Below the pieces are notes generated by a model. The model saw nothing but the letters and a program-made list of their open reading frames with translations. It did not search any database and was not told the origin of the DNA. Below are positions 7,277 through 15,178 of a DNA stretch of 51,228 nucleotides, in pieces. Position 1 is the first letter of the stretch. The number at the start of each line of letters is the position of its first letter. The position numbers and the translations under genes are program-made. The stretch is taken from NCBI GenBank assembly GCA_937902125.1, contig CALDIB010000075.1, positions 1 through 51,228 on the forward strand, written 5' to 3'. The DNA comes from an uncultured Treponema sp. Its GTDB lineage: Bacteria > Spirochaetota > Spirochaetia > Treponematales > Treponemataceae.

Positions 7277-8098
7277 TTGTTTTTGTTGGACCAAGTGTTG
7301 TCGCAGGCGCCTTCGTTCCTGCTAGCCGCAGTCAGATGCTTCTCGTTGCTTATGACTCTTCCTCTTTTTAGCATGAGGAATGTTCCCGGCTCGGCGCGAG
7401 TGGCTTTGACGGCTTTTATGGCGTTCAACATTTTGGGCTCGGCGGATTTTTCCGCTTATGGGATTTTCCTTGCACCGGAGCAAACTTTCACCGCGGAATT
7501 CATAATGCTTTTGGCGGGAGAGGCTTTGCTGGGAATCATAACTGGCTTTTACATTTCAATTGTTTTTTCGGCCTTTAGTTCCGCGGGCCAGTTCTTCGCC
7601 TTTCAAATGGGCTTTTCCGCCAGCGAAGTTTACGACGCCTTGAGCCAAGTGGAAAATCCCTTGATGGGCCAATACCTAAATCTAATCGCCATGCTGGTTT
7701 TCATGCAGACAGGCCTTTTTCAAAAGCTTTTTTTGGGCGGCCTTGTTTCAAGCTTCAAGACCTTGAACGCCTATTCAATAGTCAACGCCATGGCTTCGGG
7801 AGCATTTTTGCCCCGCTTTTTTATGAGAAGCCTCACGGAACTTTTTGCCAACGCTCTCGTGATTTCCCTTCCGATAATGGGAACTTTGTCCTTGATAACA
7901 ATTTCCACCGGCATTCTTTCAAAAGCCGCGCCGCAAATGAACTTGTTGAGCGAAGGCTTTCCTGTAATGCTCCTTGTTTCCTTCTTTATCCTTGCCGCCT
8001 TGATGCCAAGCTTGATAGACGCTTTTTCCCGCTCTTTTGACGGAGGCTTCGCTCGGCTCGAACAATTGTTTTTGGTCCTGGGAGGCAAGAAGCTATGA
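7277..8098 (+). CDS. fliR: Flagellar type III export gate protein FliR
   Basis: 273 residues, highly hydrophobic with about six membrane helices, the normal FliR size. Typical blocks include RCFSLLMTLPLFSMRNVPG near the N-terminus, GFYISIVFSAFSSAGQFFAF in the middle and a C-terminal VMLLVSFFILAALMPSLIDA. AGGAG (7268-7272) lies just before a cluster of TTG codons; TTG 7277 is used here, but TTG 7283 or 7286 is equally possible. Its stop overlaps the flhB start (ATGA), implying coupled translation. Confidence 0.93.
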   Translation: MFLLDQVLSQAPSFLLAAVRCFSLLMTLPLFSMRNVPGSARVALTAFMAFNILGSADFSAYGIFLAPEQTFTAEFIMLLAGEALLGIITGFYISIVFSAFSSAGQFFAFQMGFSASEVYDALSQVENPLMGQYLNLIAMLVFMQTGLFQKLFLGGLVSSFKTLNAYSIVNAMASGAFLPRFFMRSLTELFANALVISLPIMGTLSLITISTGILSKAAPQMNLLSEGFPVMLLVSFFILAALMPSLIDAFSRSFDGGFARLEQLFLVLGGKKL

Positions 8099-9204
8099 GC
8101 TTTGAAGAAATCGACTTGCAGTGGTTCGCCGCCGAAGACGAAGGAAGAACGGAAGAGCCTTCAGACCTTAAGCTGGAAAAAGCGCGCAAAGAGGGCCGGG
8201 TGGCCAAGAGCCAGGAAGTGAACGGCGCCTTTGTCTTTTTGTTTTCCGTCTTGACGCTGACCCTGCTGGCAAAGTGGCTTTTGCGCAATTTTGAAGAAAT
8301 TCTGATTTTCTTTTTTTCCAGGTGCTCTCAAGGAAACGCCGTCAGCGGAACCAGCGCCTATGTCTTTTTTGACTATTTTTTGAAAATGGTTTTGCCAATT
8401 TCCTTTGTGGCCCTTGTTGCCGGAGTGGCGGGAAACATAGTTCAAAACAAGGGCTGGATGTTCAGCCTAAAGCCAATCACTCCGAACTTTTCAAAAATAC
8501 TTCCTCATTTTGGAGAATACTTTAAGAAGACGATTTTTTCCCGGCAAGGCGCTTTCAACATCGTCAAGTCCCTCGCAAAATTGGCCATTCTTGTGTTCGC
8601 GGCCTACAGCATAATAAGAAGCGAAATGGGGGAATTGCTTTTCATAATTCACAAAAACGGAAACATATTGGGCGCCATTGGAAAAATCGGCTCAATCGCT
8701 TTCAGGCTTTTGCTTTTTGCCGCCATATTCTTTTTTGTCATTTCAATTCCTGACTACGCCATTCAAAGGCGGGAATTTTTGGATTCCCTCAAAATGACAA
8801 AACAGGAAGTCAAGGAAGAATACAAGGAAATGGAAGGCGACCCGGAAGTGAAGGGCCGCATCAAGCAGGCGCAACGCCAACTATTGGCGTCCAACGTTCC
8901 CCGCGCCGTGGCCGAAAGCGACGTTGTCATCACAAACCCGACGCACTTTGCCGTGGCTCTAAAATACGACTCGGCCCAGACGGACGCGCCCATGGTCAAC
9001 GCCAAGGGCGAGGATTTTATGGCTCAAAGAATAAAGGAAATCGCGCGGGAGAACGACGTTCCCATAGTGGAAAACCGGCCTTTGGCCAGAGGCCTCTATG
9101 CAGACGTCGAACTTGGCGCTATAATACCGGACACATACTTTAGGGCTATATCAATTGTATACAGCCACTTGAAAAATTTTAAGAAGAAAAACGGAGTCGC
9201 GTGA
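8095..9204 (+). CDS. flhB: Flagellar export switch protein FlhB
   Basis: 369 residues. The N-terminal membrane part has four helices after a basic segment (EEPSDLKLEKARKEGRVAKS), and the cytoplasmic part carries the self-cleavage motif NPTH at N281-H284, within DVVITNPTHFAVALKYD. Cleavage after Asn switches export from hook to filament substrates. VENRPLARGLYADVELG is also typical. It overlaps fliR and is followed by flhA after a 32-base gap. Confidence 0.96.
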   Translation: MSFEEIDLQWFAAEDEGRTEEPSDLKLEKARKEGRVAKSQEVNGAFVFLFSVLTLTLLAKWLLRNFEEILIFFFSRCSQGNAVSGTSAYVFFDYFLKMVLPISFVALVAGVAGNIVQNKGWMFSLKPITPNFSKILPHFGEYFKKTIFSRQGAFNIVKSLAKLAILVFAAYSIIRSEMGELLFIIHKNGNILGAIGKIGSIAFRLLLFAAIFFFVISIPDYAIQRREFLDSLKMTKQEVKEEYKEMEGDPEVKGRIKQAQRQLLASNVPRAVAESDVVITNPTHFAVALKYDSAQTDAPMVNAKGEDFMAQRIKEIARENDVPIVENRPLARGLYADVELGAIIPDTYFRAISIVYSHLKNFKKKNGVA

Positions 9205-9236
9205 CGGCGGCTTGAAAAGGCCTTGGGTGGGGACTT

Positions 9237-11360
9237 ATGGCGGAAGAAAGGCAAAATAATTTTCTCAGTTTTTTGCAGAAGAGTTCTGTGAGCGTTGGCG
9301 CCATTGTCGTCGTGCTTATGTTGATAATTCCTCTTCCGTCTATTTTGCTGGACGTTTTCATGGCCATGAATTTGGCCGTTTCCGTCTTGCTTTTGCTCAC
9401 GGTCATTTCAACTCCAAAGCCCTCCCGCCTTACCACATTCCCGCAAATAATTTTGCTGGTGACGCTTTTTGGCCTTGGAATAAACGTTTCTTCAACCCGC
9501 TTGATTTTGACAAAGGGGTCCGCCTTTGACGGCCGCATGGTCAGGGCCTTTTCTTCGTTTGTAGTGGGAAGCGACAAGGGAAGCGACGGCCTTGTGGTGG
9601 GAATGGTGATCTTCATCATACTGATTGTCATTCAAACCATTGTAATCACAAAAGGCGCCACCCGTGTAAGCGAAGTTGCCGCCCGCTTTGCCTTGGACTC
9701 CATGGGGCAAAAGAATTTCGCCGTTGACCAAGAGCTTAACTCCGGCGCCATTACGGAAGAAGAGGCTCGGCAAAAAAGAGCTGACATTAGAAACGAAAGC
9801 GACTTCTTTTCGGCCATGGACGGTTCCTCAAAATTTGTAAGCGGAAACGTTATGGCCGGCATTTTCATCACCGTGGTCAACTTGGTGGCCGGCTTGATTA
9901 CGGGAATGATTTTGCGGGGAGAGCCTTTCCAAAGCGCCATCGAAACTTATTCCCGCCTTACGATTGGCGACGGCCTTTTAAGCCAGATACCGTCTCTCTT
10001 GCTTTCCTTCTCAACCGGCATGTTGGTAACCGCCAGCAACTCTGAAGAAACATTGAGTTCGGAATTGAAGTCGCAATTCTCAAGCACGGGAATTTCTTAC
10101 ATAATCGCGGGCGCCGCCATAGCCGTCTTGGGAATTCTTCCGGGAATGCCTTGGTATGTATTGATTCCCCTTGGAGCCGCCAGCGTTTTCGCCGGCCTTC
10201 GCTTGCAAAGAAGGCAGGCCGCCCAAGAGTTGGCAAAAAAGCAGGCCCAAGACGCCGCCGCGGGAAAAAGCCAAGGCTCCCAAAATCCTTCGGACGTTTC
10301 GCCTGTGGTTCCATTGGATCCTCTTTTGCTTGAAATCGGATTCGCCCTCATTCCTCTTGTTGAAAAGGACAAGGGCGCCAAACTTGTGGAGCGGGTCTTT
10401 AGGATTAGGCGGGAGGCGGCGCTGGACTTGGGCCTTGTTGTTCCCAGCATTAGAATCATGGACAACATGACGCTGGACCCCAGCGAATACACTTTTAAAA
10501 TTCGCGGAATCGAAGCGGGCCGCGCCAAGCTTAAGATGGGCTATTACATGGCCATCAATACCGGCGACATTCGGGAGGAAGTCAAGGGGGAAGCCACCCG
10601 CGACCCTGCTTTTGGAATGCCAGCCATTTGGATTCCCGAAGACAAGAGGGCTGACGTTGAGCGCGCCGGATACGCTGTTGTCGATCCGCCCACGGTAATC
10701 GCAACCCATTTGACAGAAATCATCAGAAGAAACGCGGCGGAAATTCTTGGCCTTAAGGAAGTCAAGCAAATCATCGACAAACTTTCTGAAACCGACAAGG
10801 TTGTGGTTGACGAGGTTTTGGAAACGGCGAAATTCACTTACGGACAAATTGAAAAGATTTTGCAAAACCTTTTGAGGGAGCAGGTTTCAATACGAAACAT
10901 CGTCTTGATTTTGGAAACGCTTTCAAATTACGGTCCGTCCACAAACACTTGGATTTTGACGGAGAAAGTTCGCGAGGCCTTGGGAAAGCAAATATGCCTT
11001 CAATACGCGGACGAAAACCGCAAGCTTCATGTCATGAGTTTGTCCGCGGATTACTCCGAGCTTTTGCTTCGCCACCAAGTTTTGCCGGCCGACGGCTCAA
11101 GGCCGTATGCCGCGCTGGATCCCGTTGACGGACGCAGGTGGATTTCGGATGTCAGCGCGGCCTTTGTCGCCATGCAGGACAGGGGATACACGCCAATCAT
11201 CCTATGTCCTTCTGAAACCCGCATGCTTGTAAAGTCGGCGACTGAGAGGGAACTTCCTGGAATTGTCGTCATTTCAATTAACGAAGTTATGGCCGCCGAG
11301 AACACCGTTTCAATCGAAACGATGGGCGAAATTAAAGAAAATGTTGAGGGGGTGGTGTGA
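9237..11360 (+). CDS. flhA: Flagellar export protein FlhA
   Basis: 707 residues, full length. The N-terminal half has about eight membrane helices including the FHIPEP-region block RVSEVAARFALDSMGQKNFAVDQ..GAIT, and the C-terminal cytoplasmic domain (from about residue 360) forms the nonameric ring that docks export chaperones. The conserved WILTEKVREALGKQIC is visible. RBS GGTGGGGAC stands just before the ATG. The stop overlaps the flhF start. Confidence 0.96.
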   Translation: MAEERQNNFLSFLQKSSVSVGAIVVVLMLIIPLPSILLDVFMAMNLAVSVLLLLTVISTPKPSRLTTFPQIILLVTLFGLGINVSSTRLILTKGSAFDGRMVRAFSSFVVGSDKGSDGLVVGMVIFIILIVIQTIVITKGATRVSEVAARFALDSMGQKNFAVDQELNSGAITEEEARQKRADIRNESDFFSAMDGSSKFVSGNVMAGIFITVVNLVAGLITGMILRGEPFQSAIETYSRLTIGDGLLSQIPSLLLSFSTGMLVTASNSEETLSSELKSQFSSTGISYIIAGAAIAVLGILPGMPWYVLIPLGAASVFAGLRLQRRQAAQELAKKQAQDAAAGKSQGSQNPSDVSPVVPLDPLLLEIGFALIPLVEKDKGAKLVERVFRIRREAALDLGLVVPSIRIMDNMTLDPSEYTFKIRGIEAGRAKLKMGYYMAINTGDIREEVKGEATRDPAFGMPAIWIPEDKRADVERAGYAVVDPPTVIATHLTEIIRRNAAEILGLKEVKQIIDKLSETDKVVVDEVLETAKFTYGQIEKILQNLLREQVSIRNIVLILETLSNYGPSTNTWILTEKVREALGKQICLQYADENRKLHVMSLSADYSELLLRHQVLPADGSRPYAALDPVDGRRWISDVSAAFVAMQDRGYTPIILCPSETRMLVKSATERELPGIVVISINEVMAAENTVSIETMGEIKENVEGVV

Positions 11361-12583
11361 TGCTTTCGGATGTCAAACCCAGCGAAATCTTGACTATGAC
11401 CGAGGACACCATAGAAGAATGCCGCGAAAAGTTGGGGCGGCTTTATGGAACAAATTACGAGATTGTGAACCGCCAAAACACGCAGCTTAATTACGGGCCT
11501 TTTGGTTTGTTTAAAAAACTTGGAGTCAAGGTTTCGTATACAGTCAACCATCGCGGGGAAAACCAGAGAAATTCTTTAAGCGACGCGGAAAGCCAGCGCC
11601 TTGTCCAGGAAGAAATCTTGCGCATGGCCACCGGCGGAAAGAGCAAGACCGAAATTCAAATCAACGAAATAAACAATAAAATCGGCGAAATGGCGGAGGC
11701 TATGCGCAAGATTTCACGCTCAAGCGGCGAGGAAAAAATTGAGTCCATCGAAAGAATCGAGGAGCTGCTTGAGGACAACGAGTTTACAAAAGAATTTATC
11801 GGGGAAATTTCTTCCCGGCTGAAAAAAGAATTTTCTCTTGACGACTTGAAGGACTTTTCAAAAGTGGAGCGGCAAGTCATAGACTGGATAGGCGAGGCCA
11901 TAGAAATCGCCCAGCCTAAGGCTCACAGGCCGCCTCGTGTTATTGTAATTGTTGGGCCCACCGGCGTGGGAAAGACAACTACAATCGGAAAACTTGCCGC
12001 TCAAAATGTCATCATCAGAAAAAAGTCGCCCAACCTGCCGCCCCTTGCCATCACCATGATAACTATAGACAAGACAAGAATCGGCGCTGAAAACCAGCTT
12101 CAAACTTTTGGCGAAGTCATGGACTTTCAGGTTCACAAGGCCGAAGACGCGGAAGATTTGAAGACGATATTCGACTCAATAAAAGAAGACAACGACATCA
12201 TCTACATAGACACCTCGGGCTACAGTCCCAACGATTCGGAAAACATCGCGCGGCTTAAGAGCGCCCTTAACGTTGACGGCTTGAGGCCCGACATATATTT
12301 GGCCGTGACTGCTTCCACAAAGGCGCGGGACTTGAAGAACATCATGCAAAACTACGAGCCCTTTGGCTATTCATCTGTGATTGTCACAAAGTGCGACGAA
12401 ACCACGCGCTTTGGAAACATAATCAGCGTTTTGAACGAAAAGCGAAAGTCCATTTCTTACGTCACCGACGGACAAGTGATTTCGCGGAACATTCAAAAGG
12501 CGAATGTTGTTGACTTTTTGATTCGTCTTTCAGGCTTTACTGTGGACAGAATTCATATCGAAGAAAAATTTGGAGAAAGGTAA
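11360..12583 (+). CDS. flhF: Flagellar placement GTPase FlhF
   Basis: 407 residues. ATG 11360 is preferred to GTG 11357 because GAGGGGG (11346-11352) then has normal spacing. The N-terminal region is a divergent basic and acidic linker; from about residue 100 a helical N domain leads to an SRP-type G domain with P-loop GPTGVGKTT (G199-T207), TIDKTRIGAENQLQTF and a G4-like VTKCDE. The G3 motif reads D284-T-S-G-Y-S instead of the usual DTAGRS, losing the Arg. FlhF places flagella at the cell poles and works with the MinD-like partner encoded next. Confidence 0.94.
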   Translation: MLSDVKPSEILTMTEDTIEECREKLGRLYGTNYEIVNRQNTQLNYGPFGLFKKLGVKVSYTVNHRGENQRNSLSDAESQRLVQEEILRMATGGKSKTEIQINEINNKIGEMAEAMRKISRSSGEEKIESIERIEELLEDNEFTKEFIGEISSRLKKEFSLDDLKDFSKVERQVIDWIGEAIEIAQPKAHRPPRVIVIVGPTGVGKTTTIGKLAAQNVIIRKKSPNLPPLAITMITIDKTRIGAENQLQTFGEVMDFQVHKAEDAEDLKTIFDSIKEDNDIIYIDTSGYSPNDSENIARLKSALNVDGLRPDIYLAVTASTKARDLKNIMQNYEPFGYSSVIVTKCDETTRFGNIISVLNEKRKSISYVTDGQVISRNIQKANVVDFLIRLSGFTVDRIHIEEKFGER

Positions 12584-12585
12584 TT

Positions 12586-13464
12586 ATGGAAGACCAAATC
12601 AGCGAACTTAGGGAAATTATGAAAGGCTCCTCGTCGGAATCGTCAAGGCCTAGGGACGGCCACAAGACCAGAATCATAGCCATAACCAGCGGAAAGGGCG
12701 GCGTTGGAAAATCCAACCTTGCCGTCAATATGGCCATCGCCTATTCCCAGTTGGGCAAAAAAGTGATCTTGATTGACGGCGACCTTGGAATGGCCAACGT
12801 CAACGTTCTTTTGAACGTGGTTCCAAAATACAATTTGCTTCAAGTGATAAACAAGCAAAAGACAATGCAGGAAATCATTTTGGATTCTGAATACGGAATC
12901 AAATTCATCGCCGGCGCCAACGGATTTTCAAAAATCGCCAACTTGAGCAAGGACGAGCTTGACTACTTTGCCACCCAGTTTTCGTCGTTGGCCAACGCCG
13001 ACATAATCATCATAGACACGGGCGCGGGAATCTCCAACAATGTCCTTTCTTTTGTGGCCGCCAGCGACGAAGTTTACGTTGTGACGACTCCAGAGCCGAC
13101 GGCAATCACCGACGCTTACGGAATGATAAAAATAATCACGACGGAAATCGAAGACCGGGAAATCAACATTCAGCTTTTGGTGAACCGAGTCCATTCCGCC
13201 GACGAGGGAAAAAGAATCGCCGACCGCATCATCAGCATTGTGGGCCAGTTCCTCAACTACAAGGTCAACTATGTAGGCTTTGTCTACGAAGATTCGGCGG
13301 TTCAAAATTCTGTCATAAGGCAAAAGCCCTTTATTGTCGTGGCGCCCCAATCCAAGCCCGCCATGTGCGTGAAGCATATTGTTGGCAGAATCGAAAAGAC
13401 TGAGGCTCCTGACAACGAAGGCGTTTCAAATTTCTTGAAGAAATTTTTGGGATTTAAAAAATAA
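12586..13464 (+). CDS. flhG: MinD-like flagellar number regulator FlhG (FleN)
   Basis: 292 residues. Deviant Walker A motif SGKGGVGKSN (S36-N44), followed by VILIDGDLGMANVNVLL and IIIDTGAGISNNVLSF. The protein is a MinD/ParA-type ATPase that stimulates FlhF and limits flagellar number. An N-terminal helix before the ATPase core fits the FlhF-activating region of FlhG. The gene starts two bases after flhF. Confidence 0.94.
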   Translation: MEDQISELREIMKGSSSESSRPRDGHKTRIIAITSGKGGVGKSNLAVNMAIAYSQLGKKVILIDGDLGMANVNVLLNVVPKYNLLQVINKQKTMQEIILDSEYGIKFIAGANGFSKIANLSKDELDYFATQFSSLANADIIIIDTGAGISNNVLSFVAASDEVYVVTTPEPTAITDAYGMIKIITTEIEDREINIQLLVNRVHSADEGKRIADRIISIVGQFLNYKVNYVGFVYEDSAVQNSVIRQKPFIVVAPQSKPAMCVKHIVGRIEKTEAPDNEGVSNFLKKFLGFKK

Positions 13465-13472
13465 CATTTTTG

Positions 13473-13501
13473 TAGCATTTTTTTGAAAAGTATGCTATAA
13501 T
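13473..13501 (+). promoter_or_regulatory. Internal extended -10 promoter with overlapping inverted repeat
   Basis: TGCTATAAT (13493-13501) is an extended -10 box, and the -35 region (TAGCAT, 13473-13478) is weak. TAGCAT and ATGCTA (13492-13497) form a 6-base inverted repeat with a 13-base spacer that covers the core promoter. It would let the following unknown gene, sigma28 and fapA be expressed apart from the upstream export genes. Confidence 0.6.
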
Positions 13502-13530
13502 ATGTTGAATTTTTGCAAGGGGAAAACGAA

Positions 13531-14373
13531 TTGATAAAAATTAAGCCAATAATTTTCAGCGCCAGCGCTGCCTTCGTTTTATCCTTTGTCACGGCCGTTT
13601 GCTCAAAGTCGGGATTTCCTGTTTCGCTTTTAAAGGCTGTGATTTTCGCTTTGGTTTTTGGAGCGATTGCCGTTGGCGTTCAGTTTGTCTGCGCCAAGTT
13701 TTTGTCTGACGGCGGCGCGCCTTCTGAAAGCCAGGAGGAGACAAAAAGCGCGGGATCAAAGGTTGATTTGGTCGTCAGCGAGGCTGATTTGCCTGATGAC
13801 AAGGAAGGGCCGGCTTTTTTTGTTGAGGGAAAGCACATTCTTTCCAGCGAGGACGTTGTCCAAAGCAAGGCGCAGGCCGCTTCTTTGGCCCAAGCCTCCG
13901 AGGTTCAACGGCAAAACCAGGCGCTTGAGGCCGCGGAAAAAGTTCGCGAGCGAAAGGCCGCGGAAAACATAGCGCAAAAAGCCGCCGAGATTTCAAGCCA
14001 GGCGACGGCTTCTTCGGCTCCTTCCGCCGCTGCGGAAAAAGCGGAGGCCGCTCCTGTAAAGGAGGCCGAAGCGCCTTCCTTTACGCCGGTAAATTTGGCC
14101 GGGGCTTCCGCGGAAAAAGAGCCGGAATCAAGCGGCTCTTCGGGCGGCGACGAGTTGGACGATTTGCCTGACATCGGCGAAATCGGAGGGGCGGTCGTTG
14201 GCGCCGGCTCAAGCGATTCTGACGACGATGTTATAGAGGACAGCGATTTCGCGCGGGAGGGCGCGGCCGCCTCAGGACGGCAAACCGTTTTTTCCGACGG
14301 AAAGGTTGCGGATGTAAAAGACGCTCCGGTAATGGCGGAAGCGATTAGAACGATATTGAAGACGGAAGAATAA
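13531..14373 (+). CDS. Membrane-anchored acidic Ala/Glu-rich protein of the flagellar operon (unknown function)
   Basis: 280 residues from TTG 13531, chosen because AAGGGG (13517-13522) lies 8 bases upstream. Two membrane helices occur at about residues 4-24 and 30-53. The rest is hydrophilic, with an Ala/Glu/Gln coiled-coil-like section (about 110-160) and an acidic Gly/Ser linker, ending in a short predicted helix (MAEAIRTILKTEE). An unnamed protein occupies this place between flhG and sigma28 in other treponemes. A role as a membrane tether or assembly factor is only a guess from position. Confidence 0.8.
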   Translation: MIKIKPIIFSASAAFVLSFVTAVCSKSGFPVSLLKAVIFALVFGAIAVGVQFVCAKFLSDGGAPSESQEETKSAGSKVDLVVSEADLPDDKEGPAFFVEGKHILSSEDVVQSKAQAASLAQASEVQRQNQALEAAEKVRERKAAENIAQKAAEISSQATASSAPSAAAEKAEAAPVKEAEAPSFTPVNLAGASAEKEPESSGSSGGDELDDLPDIGEIGGAVVGAGSSDSDDDVIEDSDFAREGAAASGRQTVFSDGKVADVKDAPVMAEAIRTILKTEE

Positions 14374-14386
14374 AACAGGGTGGACT

Positions 14387-15175
14387 ATGGAATCGACGCT
14401 TGTTGAAGAAAAGACAGAAGAAGAACTTTGGAACGAATACAAGAAGACTCGGTCTCCAGACTTGCGGGACAAAATCATTCGGCAATACATGCCGCTTGTA
14501 AAATATGTGGCCGGCAAAGTCAGCGTCGGAATGCCCGCCAGCGTTGAGTTTGACGACCTTGTGGGCTTTGGTCAATTTGGCCTTTTGGACGCGATTGAAA
14601 AATACGATCCGGACAAGAACGTAAAATTCAAGACATACGCCGTCACAAGAATTCGCGGCGCCATTTTTGACGAGCTTAGGCAATTGGATTGGGTTCCCCG
14701 AAGCGTCCGACAAAAGTCCCGGGAAATCGAAGACACAATCGGAGACCTTGAGGCCCGCCTTGGACGCACCGCCAGCGACGCGGAAATCGCCGGAAAGCTT
14801 GGCGTTAGCGAAGAGGAATACCAGCAAACGGTGATGAAGCTTTCGGGCACCAGCGTCCTTTCTCTAAATGACGTTTGGTATAGCGGAAACGACAACGACC
14901 ACATGTCCATCGGCGACAGCATCGAGTCTCCCTCAAGCCTCAATCCTGACGTCATTGTGGAGCGGGAAGAAATCCGCAAAATAATAATCCAGGCCATAAA
15001 CGAGCTTCCTGAAAAAGAAAAAATGGTCATAGTTTTGTATTACCACGAGGACTTGACTTTTAAGGAAATCGGACAAGTTTTGGAAGTCAGCGAGTCCCGC
15101 ATTAGCCAGCTTCACACAAAGGCCAACTTGCGCTTGAGGGCAAAACTGACCAATTTAAGAAAAGGAATCATGTGA
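14387..15175 (+). CDS. fliA: RNA polymerase sigma factor of the sigma28/WhiG/FliA type
   Basis: 262 residues. Region 2 is clear (MPLVKYVAGKV, FDDLVGFGQFGLLDAIEKYD, FKTYAVTRIRGAIFDELRQL), with WVPRSVRQKSREIE leading into region 3 and a region 4 helix-turn-helix (LTFKEIGQVLEVSESRISQL). It should direct late flagellar and chemotaxis genes. No FlgM anti-sigma gene is visible nearby. It follows the unknown membrane gene by 13 bases and is probably served by the promoter at 13473-13501. Confidence 0.95.
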   Translation: MESTLVEEKTEEELWNEYKKTRSPDLRDKIIRQYMPLVKYVAGKVSVGMPASVEFDDLVGFGQFGLLDAIEKYDPDKNVKFKTYAVTRIRGAIFDELRQLDWVPRSVRQKSREIEDTIGDLEARLGRTASDAEIAGKLGVSEEEYQQTVMKLSGTSVLSLNDVWYSGNDNDHMSIGDSIESPSSLNPDVIVEREEIRKIIIQAINELPEKEKMVIVLYYHEDLTFKEIGQVLEVSESRISQLHTKANLRLRAKLTNLRKGIM

Positions 15176-15178
15176 TTT

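Noticed and set aside
10080..10865. A 261-codon antisense open frame over flhA
   Set aside because: FlhA is unambiguous here and the antisense frame has no recognisable domain or start signal.
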